Shown here in pieces: positions 8,867 through 15,848 of a DNA stretch of 64,000 bases. The position numbers and the translations under genes were made by a program. The DNA is from Prosthecobacter fusiformis (GTDB lineage: Bacteria; Verrucomicrobiota; Verrucomicrobiia; Verrucomicrobiales; Verrucomicrobiaceae): contig NZ_SOCA01000002.1 in NCBI RefSeq assembly GCF_004364345.1, forward strand, positions 137,711-201,710, in the 5' to 3' direction. Within the stretch, counting starts at the first letter, position 1. Each line of letters starts with the position of its first letter. The notes under the pieces are model-generated. The model saw only the letters and a program-made list of their open reading frames with translations, was not told the origin of the DNA and did not search any database.

Positions 8867-11548
8867 CTATCGCCGCCGCCGCCATCCCAGCCAAAAGAAA
8901 CCCAGCCCCAGAAGCAGCGCCCGGCTCGGCTCCGGCACGATGGTCACAACCAGGGAGCCTCCATCATTGATGGCTCCGATATCCCATAGCAGTCCCCATT
9001 CAGTCAGATCAGGCAGATTTAAATTACCCTCATTGTTATCCAGATCCCGGCCTGTGCGGTTGTTGGTACCCAGCAGGAAACCCGTGTCATCCAGAAGCCC
9101 TGCCCAGTCAATCAATGTCCAGGAATGATCCTTCATCGGCACATAGTCATCATCAAAAGTGACCGAAAGGAAAGTGTCGGCTGTCAGCTTCAGATCCCCG
9201 CCAATCGTGATCTTGTCCGCCGCGCTTGCATTAAGGATCTGCAACTGTGCCACCGTCGTCGGAGCATCCGCATCAAAGGATAAATCCCCGCTGATGCTCA
9301 GGGTGCCGATGCCATCCCCTGCCGTGGAGATGTCTAGATTGTCAGAAGTCGTGCCCGGCCTCAGTTGCGCTACCCCGCCGATGTGGAGATCCCCCGTAAT
9401 GCTACCGCTGCCGCTGATGATCTTTGTTCCGCTGGTGGGCGCATAAGTAAAACCCGACGTAAGGCTTCCCACATTAAAAACCGCCCCTGCATCCACCTGG
9501 ATCCAGTTGCTGCTGGCGATGCTGCCCGTCTCAGCCAGCGTCAGGCTTCCCCCGCTCACCGTCGTCTTGCCTGTATAGGTGCTGGCCACATTGAACTGGA
9601 GTATACCGGCACCGGTTTTAATAACACCGCCACTGCCCACCATCGGCAGATTGGTGGTGGTCGTGCCGCTATTGATGGCAAAGGTTCTCTGCCCCGTTCC
9701 CAGATTGATTTGCGCCACTCCGTAACTGCCTGATGTCAGGTTAAAATTGTTGTTCCCCGTGGCGGTAAGGGTCCCCTTGAGAATAAGTTCACTACCGAGT
9801 GTAGCGCTGTTATTATCGGGTCCTTTGGCGATGGTGATGTTCTGGCCACTCAAAGTCATGCCGCCCGGACCGATGGTGAGAGAAGTAACCCGGCTGGTAT
9901 TGTTGCCCCCGATGTTCAGCAGCGTTCCCGAAAACCCCGTCGCATTCAGTTGGTTGATCGTCATCGTCCCACCACTGTTGACCGTCAGCGTTCCCCCTCC
10001 TGACAGCGTCGCTGTCCCCGTGATCTCGACCACCCCGGCATTGTTGGAGCCTGAGGCAAAACCTGTCCCGCCAGTCTGTACATAGTTGGCAAAGACTTCA
10101 TTGAATCGGCCTAACATAAACATCGGCCCGGAGGTGACAGTGATCGTCGCTGTGTCTGGAATCTGATCAGAATTTCCCCAACTCAGCGTACCTCCGTTCA
10201 CCAGAATGTCTCCTGTGGCATTGAAACCCGCACTTTTTTTCATCGTCAGCCTGCCCGCGCTGACTGTGGTCACTCCGGCATAAGTATTGTGATCAATGCC
10301 CCCTAGTACAAGCGTGCCTGTGCCTGCCTTTGTCAACCCGCCTGCCCCCACAATCGCCAACTCCACGGTCGTGATGCTCGTATCATCACCGTTGATCGTC
10401 CAGGTGCGCGTGGCATTACCCATGTTCACTTGGTTGACCGCAGCAGCTCCCAGCGTGACAGCCTCGTTATAGGTGATGGAATTGACTCCTGTCGCGGTGA
10501 CGTTGCCTCCTAGCAGCAGTTCAGAGCCTTTAAAAGTCGAATTGGCGGTGCGGTTCAGTTTCAAAATTTGCCCGCTCAGCTTCAGTCCGCCTTCCCCCAC
10601 GCTCAGTCGGGTGACCGTGCTCGCATTGTCAGACCCGAGAACAAGCACCGCAGTCGTCGAACTGGCACCTACATACCCTGTAAAATCCACCGTATGCGCA
10701 GACCACTGCCCACGGCTGTTAATGGTGAGCGTATTCCCGCCGGAGATAGCCAGCGTTCCTTTGATGTCTATTATTCCAGAGTTGTTGTTAGAAGACATGC
10801 CTCCAGAGGTCTGGGTATAGCTGCCGATGGTCTCATTCCGGCTGCCAAAGGTAATGGTCCCTCCTGAAATAATCACATCGGCTGCGTCATCGATTTGGTT
10901 ATTCGCTCCCCACACAAAAGTCCCACCGGTCGTCACCTCGATATCGTCATTGATCGCATCAACATTCACGCTTTTAGCTGTCGTCAGCGTTCCTCCAGAG
11001 ACCGTGATCTTGCCTGTCAGCGTATTCCCATCCGCACCGCTCAAAGTCAGGTTTCCCGTACCGTTTTTAGTAAATCCGGCAGTACCCGCCAGGATGGACT
11101 TGATATCCACCGCCGCATTCGCCGCGATGATAGGTGTGCCTGCGAGTGTGAGCGTATTCCCACTCAGCACATACGTCCCGGACCCCGGCGTGTTAAAGGT
11201 CAGCCCTCCTGCCGTGATCGCCGTTGTCAGCGTGACGGTTCCCGCCGCTCCGCTGCCCACGCCAAAGACAGCAGTATCCCCATTCGCATTATTCCAGGCC
11301 TGATACCCCGGTGGCACACTCGCAGCGTTGTACCAGCGGTCGGTCACTGTCGTATCCCAGTTCCCGGTTCCGTCTTGAAGCCCACCAGTGGATATATTGC
11401 CATCCCACGTCAGGGTGGCAGCATTGAGCGAGAGATGGGTGCATAGCAGAGCCAGGAAAAGGGATGTCCTAAAAATCACAAGAAACGGGGGGATGGGGGG
11501 AGATATAAAAACACTCCTAAATAGCAGTTTCTGTCCCAAAAACACCAC
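8867..11548 (-). CDS. Large secreted beta-strand-repeat protein with PEP-CTERM anchor
   Basis: An 893-residue Ser/Thr/Gly-rich protein. It starts with a signal peptide (hydrophobic core about residues 22-42) and ends in the PEP-CTERM sorting signal VPEPSRALLLGLGFFWLGW followed by four arginines. Autotransporter-associated beta-strand repeats begin near residues 158 (GFTKNGTGNLTLSG), 404 (GLTKAGTGTLVLGG) and 641 (GVIKTGAGILQF), each followed by a TTVSxGxL-type strand. They delimit two tandem modules of about 240 residues with clear mutual similarity. A right-handed beta-helix is expected. There is no beta-barrel translocator, so export is probably Sec-dependent with exosortase-type processing. 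No exosortase gene is in the window. Likely a surface or matrix protein; ligand unknown. Confidence 0.85.
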   Translation of the reverse strand: MVFLGQKLLFRSVFISPPIPPFLVIFRTSLFLALLCTHLSLNAATLTWDGNISTGGLQDGTGNWDTTVTDRWYNAASVPPGYQAWNNANGDTAVFGVGSGAAGTVTLTTAITAGGLTFNTPGSGTYVLSGNTLTLAGTPIIAANAAVDIKSILAGTAGFTKNGTGNLTLSGADGNTLTGKITVSGGTLTTAKSVNVDAINDDIEVTTGGTFVWGANNQIDDAADVIISGGTITFGSRNETIGSYTQTSGGMSSNNNSGIIDIKGTLAISGGNTLTINSRGQWSAHTVDFTGYVGASSTTAVLVLGSDNASTVTRLSVGEGGLKLSGQILKLNRTANSTFKGSELLLGGNVTATGVNSITYNEAVTLGAAAVNQVNMGNATRTWTINGDDTSITTVELAIVGAGGLTKAGTGTLVLGGIDHNTYAGVTTVSAGRLTMKKSAGFNATGDILVNGGTLSWGNSDQIPDTATITVTSGPMFMLGRFNEVFANYVQTGGTGFASGSNNAGVVEITGTATLSGGGTLTVNSGGTMTINQLNATGFSGTLLNIGGNNTSRVTSLTIGPGGMTLSGQNITIAKGPDNNSATLGSELILKGTLTATGNNNFNLTSGSYGVAQINLGTGQRTFAINSGTTTTNLPMVGSGGVIKTGAGILQFNVASTYTGKTTVSGGSLTLAETGSIASSNWIQVDAGAVFNVGSLTSGFTYAPTSGTKIISGSGSITGDLHIGGVAQLRPGTTSDNLDISTAGDGIGTLSISGDLSFDADAPTTVAQLQILNASAADKITIGGDLKLTADTFLSVTFDDDYVPMKDHSWTLIDWAGLLDDTGFLLGTNNRTGRDLDNNEGNLNLPDLTEWGLLWDIGAINDGGSLVVTIVPEPSRALLLGLGFFWLGWRRRR

Positions 11549-11682
11549 TCACAGCCTGAATCCACCCCTTGCTACGGCAAACCTTTACCCTGCCAAAAGA
11601 GGTATAGCCCCCTTGTTTCCCCCAAGTTTGGTGATTGATGCCTCTTGCACCCGCCCCAGACTCTGCGCCATCATAGAAGGCG

Positions 11683-12387
11683 ATGCTTCCAGAAATCACC
11701 CAACTCCTCAAACTCCAGGAACGAGACCAGCGCATCCGCGCCCTTCAGAAAGAACTCAAGGACATCCCCAAAAACGAGGCGATGGCCAAAATGCAGCTCG
11801 CCGGGGATCAGGCCGCCGTGGAGGCCGCCAGCATGCGCGCCAAGGAGACCGAAGTGAAAATCAAGAGCGTGGAGCTGGACATCGCCACCCGCCAAAACTC
11901 CATCAAACGTCTCCACGACCAGCAGTTTGAAACTCGCAAAAACGATGAATTTCAGGCTCTGGGGCATGAAATCAAACGCTACGAAACCGACGTCCACGCC
12001 CTGGAAGATACCGAGCTGGAGCACATGGAAGTCCTCGAAGGCGCTAAGGCGGTGCTCAAGGAAGCCCAGGCCAAACTCGCCATCACCCAGGGGCGCGTGA
12101 ATGAAGACCTGAAATCCCTCGCCATCCGCGCCGAAGGAGTGAAGGCCCGCCTCGCCGCCGAAGAGGCCGAGCGCAGCGCCCTCGCCACTCCTGTGGAAAC
12201 CCCCGTGCTGGATCTCTACAACCGCCTCTTCACCAAAAAGGGCGATTCCGCCGTCGTGGCCCTGCTCAATGGCATCTGCGCAGGCTGCCACATGAAGGTC
12301 GTCATGGGCACCATCCAGCAGCTCCGCTCCGGTGAAACGCTCACCCAATGTGAAAGCTGCGGGCGCATTCTTTATTTGGTGGAATAG
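11683..12387 (+). CDS. Coiled-coil protein with C-terminal C4 zinc ribbon
   Basis: A 234-residue protein with a long charged alpha-helical hairpin (about 5-170) and a C-terminal zinc ribbon formed by Cys199, Cys202, Cys223 and Cys226 (CAGCH and CESCGR). It belongs to the widespread bacterial family annotated as C4-type zinc ribbon domain protein (CT398/zf-RING_7-like). The exact role is not settled; nucleic-acid or secretion-complex binding has been proposed for relatives. The start is the ATG at 11683 (MLPEITQLLKLQERD). The next gene follows after 9 bp on the same strand, so the two are probably cotranscribed. The 134-bp gap upstream must hold divergent promoters for this gene and the PEP-CTERM gene. 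Confidence 0.85.
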   Translation: MLPEITQLLKLQERDQRIRALQKELKDIPKNEAMAKMQLAGDQAAVEAASMRAKETEVKIKSVELDIATRQNSIKRLHDQQFETRKNDEFQALGHEIKRYETDVHALEDTELEHMEVLEGAKAVLKEAQAKLAITQGRVNEDLKSLAIRAEGVKARLAAEEAERSALATPVETPVLDLYNRLFTKKGDSAVVALLNGICAGCHMKVVMGTIQQLRSGETLTQCESCGRILYLVE

Positions 12388-12396
12388 TCGCGCACC

Positions 12397-12741
12397 ATGA
12401 ACTGGGCCATCGTTAAAGCCGTCCTTCTTCTCTCCGCCTCGAATGTCTTCATGACCTTCGCCTGGTATGCGCATCTGAAGGACATGAAGGCCAAGCCGTG
12501 GTTCGTCGCGGCGGTTCTGAGCTGGGGCATCGCCTTCTTCGAATACGTCCTCCAGGTCCCGGCCAACCGCATCGGCAGCACCGCGCTGAACCTCCCCCAG
12601 CTCAAGATCATCCAGGAGGTCATCACCCTCACGGTCTTTGTCCCCTTCGTCTTCTTTTACATGAAGCAGCCCCTGAAATGGGACTACCTCTGGGCCGCCC
12701 TTTGCATGTGCGGTGCCGTTTACTTCATCTTTAGAAAGTAA
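12397..12741 (+). CDS. DUF486 (DMT-like) small membrane protein
   Basis: A 114-residue integral membrane protein with four hydrophobic segments. It matches the DUF486 family: FMTFAWYAHLKDM near residue 20, then WFVAAVLSWGIAFFEY and QVPANRIG. The family resembles half of a drug/metabolite transporter of the EmrE type, so a dimer is plausible; the substrate is unknown. It lies 9 bp downstream of the zinc-ribbon gene. Its stop is 7 bp from the stop of the convergent rhodanese gene, and no terminator hairpin is visible between them. Confidence 0.85.
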   Translation: MNWAIVKAVLLLSASNVFMTFAWYAHLKDMKAKPWFVAAVLSWGIAFFEYVLQVPANRIGSTALNLPQLKIIQEVITLTVFVPFVFFYMKQPLKWDYLWAALCMCGAVYFIFRK

Positions 12742-12748
12742 AAGCCGC

Positions 12749-13174
12749 TTATTTCACCACCGGCCTGCCTTCTTTGAGCCAGGCATCGAGCCCGCCTTTG
12801 AGCAGCGCCAGCCGGGTGAACCCCATGCGGTGCATCTCCACTGCGGCCAGCTTTGACCGGCCACCCAGCGCACAGTAAACGAGCACCGGTTTTTGACGGT
12901 CCAGAGTGGCCAGGTATTCCTGGGTCGCAGGCTGTAGATAATCGTAGTTTTGGGACCCTGTCAGTTTCCCCTCACGCTCAATTTCCTCCGGCATCCGCAG
13001 ATCCAGGATGAACGCATCCGGCGTCTGTGCCATCCAGGCAGCCGCTTCCGCAGGTCCCAGTTCCTGGACTCCGGCGGGCAGTGCGATACTGGGCGGCTCC
13101 GTTTCCACTTGCGTGGCAGGGACAGGTTTGCAGCCGAAAAGGGCCAGGCAGAGCAGGGGCAGGAGCAGTCGCAT
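12749..13174 (-). CDS. Rhodanese-domain lipoprotein
   Basis: 141 residues: a lipoprotein signal peptide with lipobox LFGC (Cys15), then a single rhodanese domain. The active-site loop is CALGGRSKLA with Cys101, and DAFILDLRMPEEIEREGKL is the typical N-terminal strand. The domain should transfer or bind sulfane sulfur at the periplasmic face. The ATG at 13174 is chosen because it directly precedes the signal peptide; an in-frame ATG at 13240 would overlap the upstream gene and hide the lipobox. It is the last gene of an operon behind the two-lobe ModA-like protein, so it may serve a sulfur or oxyanion uptake function; that link is inferred. Confidence 0.85.
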   Translation of the reverse strand: MRLLLPLLCLALFGCKPVPATQVETEPPSIALPAGVQELGPAEAAAWMAQTPDAFILDLRMPEEIEREGKLTGSQNYDYLQPATQEYLATLDRQKPVLVYCALGGRSKLAAVEMHRMGFTRLALLKGGLDAWLKEGRPVVK

Positions 13175-13221
13175 GTGGATGCCGCACTTTCCCGGAAAGC
13201 CAGCGCTTCGCAACGGCATCC

Positions 13222-14751
13222 TCACTTCTGTTTCAGCCATTCCGGGATTTCCAGCTCGCTGCTCTTCACCGCAGGGGTATCGCCTCTCCAGACGAAACCC
13301 GCATCTGTGAAGCTCTTCTGATGGTTCTTCAAATAGGCCAGCATCCGGTTGCCGAGCTGTTTGTTAGGGGAGTTTGTCCGCACGGCAAAAGGCTGCACGG
13401 CCTTGGCCTTGTCGGCTGGCAGCGGGATGGAGTCAAAGTGGTCCGCCTGGTTCTGAATATTGATCTGATAAACCACCGCCGCATCCAGGGATCCGGTGCG
13501 CAGCTGGTTCACCAAAAAGTCACCCGTCGGCACCTGGCTGGAGGCGTTTTTGCTCACGCTTTCCCAGAGGTTCATGGATTTCAGGATGCCCTGCGTCATG
13601 AAGCCCAGGGTGGACTGCTCCGCATTGCAGATGCCCACCCGCAGCCCCTCACGAGCCAGATCGGCCAGTGTCTGAATGTTCTTCGGATTGCCCTTTGGGA
13701 CAGCGATGACGATCTGCGCCTCGGTCAGCAGCACTGCCTCCGGGAAATGCTCAGCCACCGGCGGGACAAAGCAGACATCGCAGGCATAATAAACATCGGG
13801 AAACTTCGGGCTGCTGCTGTCCTCCATTGTTTTCATCGCCGCACACAGGATGCCGCAGCCGTTAAAGACCGTTGTGATGCTGATGCCTTCCCGGGTGGCA
13901 AAGTCCTGCACCAGCTTTTCAATGGCAGGCCTGTTCACCCCGCCGCTGTAGAGGATGAGTTCAGGTTTCGCCGACCACTTGTCCCCTCCCGCTGCCAGAA
14001 AACCCAGCTCTTTAAACACCGCTCCACCCTTTTCCGGTGCCGCCAGATAACGGGCGAATTTCAATGCCTCTGCTGATGATGCGGCACTGGTCAGTACCGC
14101 CACACTCGCCTTTTCCGCATGACTGGAAAGCTCAGGCACTTTCACCATTTCCAGCCCCTTGAACTGTCCGATGACACTGTCCCAGACGATGGATGCATCC
14201 ACCGCTCCCAGTTGGGTGTCCGCCGCCACTTCCGCCACCGTCGGTTTCATCACTGCGGCTGTTTTTGCCAGCGTCTCCCAGCGGTCACCGAGCAGTTTTT
14301 GGGTGATCTTGCCGATGCTGGCCGCCTCAGGATTCGTCAGCGCCAGACGGACATCCGGCTTTTCCAGATCCGCCAGGCTGCGAATGCCTTTCGGGTTGCC
14401 CTTGGCCACAGCGATCACCGCATGCTGGACCGCGATGGGCAGCAACTCCTGGGTCACCTCCAGCTTGCGTGCATCCGCCAGGGAGCCGTCGTCCGCAGCG
14501 ATGAAAAGATCGCCCCGGTTGGCCACCCGCAGTTGCGTCAGCAGCGTCCCCGTGCCGCCAAATTGCAGGGACACCGGCACCCCCATTTCTTTTTCATACT
14601 GCGCCGCCACGGCCTCCACCGGCTTTTTTAAACCGGCAGCGCAATACACCGTCAGGCTCTGCTGGGTGGACCGGCTGCCTGGGCGCAAGCCGTAAAAGGC
14701 CAGGGCTCCGGCGGCCAGGATGAGGACGAGTGCGATGAGTTTACGGGGCAT
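13222..14751 (-). CDS. Two-lobe ModA-like periplasmic binding protein (tandem fusion)
   Basis: A 509-residue exported protein with an N-terminal hydrophobic helix (about 5-22) and two consecutive type II periplasmic-binding domains of the molybdate/tungstate (ModA) class. Domain 1 (about 32-255) has LTVYCAAGLKKPVEAVAAQY and FGGTGTLLTQL. Domain 2 (about 264-485) has LILYSGGVNRPAIEKLV. Each ends with a hinge strand of the DAAVVY/DASIVW kind. Domain 2 carries Cys299, Cys303, Cys324 and Cys327 (CX3C and CX2C), absent from usual ModA proteins. Standard ModA is about 250 residues, so this is a fusion or duplication. No ABC permease or ATPase lies nearby, so transport or sensing partners are unknown. 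A 9-bp gap separates it from the upstream gene. Confidence 0.75.
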   Translation of the reverse strand: MPRKLIALVLILAAGALAFYGLRPGSRSTQQSLTVYCAAGLKKPVEAVAAQYEKEMGVPVSLQFGGTGTLLTQLRVANRGDLFIAADDGSLADARKLEVTQELLPIAVQHAVIAVAKGNPKGIRSLADLEKPDVRLALTNPEAASIGKITQKLLGDRWETLAKTAAVMKPTVAEVAADTQLGAVDASIVWDSVIGQFKGLEMVKVPELSSHAEKASVAVLTSAASSAEALKFARYLAAPEKGGAVFKELGFLAAGGDKWSAKPELILYSGGVNRPAIEKLVQDFATREGISITTVFNGCGILCAAMKTMEDSSSPKFPDVYYACDVCFVPPVAEHFPEAVLLTEAQIVIAVPKGNPKNIQTLADLAREGLRVGICNAEQSTLGFMTQGILKSMNLWESVSKNASSQVPTGDFLVNQLRTGSLDAAVVYQINIQNQADHFDSIPLPADKAKAVQPFAVRTNSPNKQLGNRMLAYLKNHQKSFTDAGFVWRGDTPAVKSSELEIPEWLKQK

Positions 14752-14760
14752 AAAAGGAAT

Positions 14761-15753
14761 CTACTTTTTTCTCAGGAGCATCACGGCCGCAATGCTCAAT
14801 AGAAGGGCGACCGCGCCAGCGGTCCATTGCCAGGGCCACTTGACGGCGACATAGGTCACGTGGTCATCGGCTGTGACCGTCACAGTGACTGGCGCATTGG
14901 AAGCAGCTGGTTCTTGTGGGATCACCGGTTCTGGCGGCGCGTCCGCCTTCACCGCGGCCAGCGCCTTTTCCCAGTCCACATTCATCAGGATATCCCAGCC
15001 CGGATTTTCATTCTTCAGTCGGCAGGAGCATCGGCCCACCAGGAACATGCAGGCATCTTCCAGCGAGGCATCATCCAGGTCCGCTAGCGGCCATGCCCCC
15101 AGGACACGCCCCCGGCCAAAGACCGCTGCTGCAAAGCTGGTCGTGGAGGCATCCACCTTGCCCTCCGGCCCCGCCAGCATTCGGATGAGCGGTTGCTCCG
15201 CGGCGTCATCACGCCTCAGCCGCAGTGTCGCAAACTTCAGCCTCAGTGGCGGCCCGGGCCCGAGCTGGCTGTCTGGGTCATTCGGATTTTGCACCGGCAG
15301 CGCCGCCACCTGCTCCAGAAAACCAAGCCGTTTTTCGATGCGCTCCGCCTCCGCCTTGTCCTCTTGACTGCCACCCTCTACGATCACCCAGATCACCGAA
15401 TCGCCCGCCAGGATTTTTTTCAGCAGTTCCTGGCGTGCGGGGGAGTCCAGCAGCATCGGCAGCGTCTGGGCATTCAGGGCACCGGACCACACCAAGTGAT
15501 CGCTTTCACGCGAGTATTTCAGCGCTGCCTCCGTGGCTTCCGGGGCGGAAGTGATGCTCACGTTCGCCTTGCCATTGGCCCGCAAAGGGCGCAGCAGATC
15601 ACTCACCGCCGCATCCTGGGAAACCGATGGCGGCAGCACCAGATGGAAGGCATCCGCCTCCCAGCGGTCCAGCGCAAAGCGGAACACCGGGATGGTGCAG
15701 GCACTGGCCGTGGAAGCCAGAGCAAGGCCGAGAATGAACAGACGAAAAAGCAT
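14761..15753 (-). CDS. Exported protein with C-terminal membrane anchor, function unknown
   Basis: 330 residues. A signal peptide (MLFRLFILGLALASTASA) is followed at once by CTIPVFRFALDRWEAD, a Cys-led motif that looks strongly conserved in type. A large periplasmic domain follows, then a single transmembrane helix (about 306-325) ending in RKK. Pro-rich sequence (about 277-292) links domain to anchor. I recall similar openings in Planctomycetes/Verrucomicrobia proteins near ABC-type genes, but cannot name a family. It is the first gene of the operon with the ModA-like protein (9-bp gap) and the rhodanese lipoprotein. A thiol/sulfur-linked envelope role is possible, but this is inference. Confidence 0.7.
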   Translation of the reverse strand: MLFRLFILGLALASTASACTIPVFRFALDRWEADAFHLVLPPSVSQDAAVSDLLRPLRANGKANVSITSAPEATEAALKYSRESDHLVWSGALNAQTLPMLLDSPARQELLKKILAGDSVIWVIVEGGSQEDKAEAERIEKRLGFLEQVAALPVQNPNDPDSQLGPGPPLRLKFATLRLRRDDAAEQPLIRMLAGPEGKVDASTTSFAAAVFGRGRVLGAWPLADLDDASLEDACMFLVGRCSCRLKNENPGWDILMNVDWEKALAAVKADAPPEPVIPQEPAASNAPVTVTVTADDHVTYVAVKWPWQWTAGAVALLLSIAAVMLLRKK

Positions 15754-15848
15754 GGAGTCCCCAGGTCAACGAACGGCCTCTAGGTAAAGTTGCAGAGGGC
15801 TGGGGCAAATCTGCCACTCAGCCCCATCCTGCCGATTCTCAAATCCTG

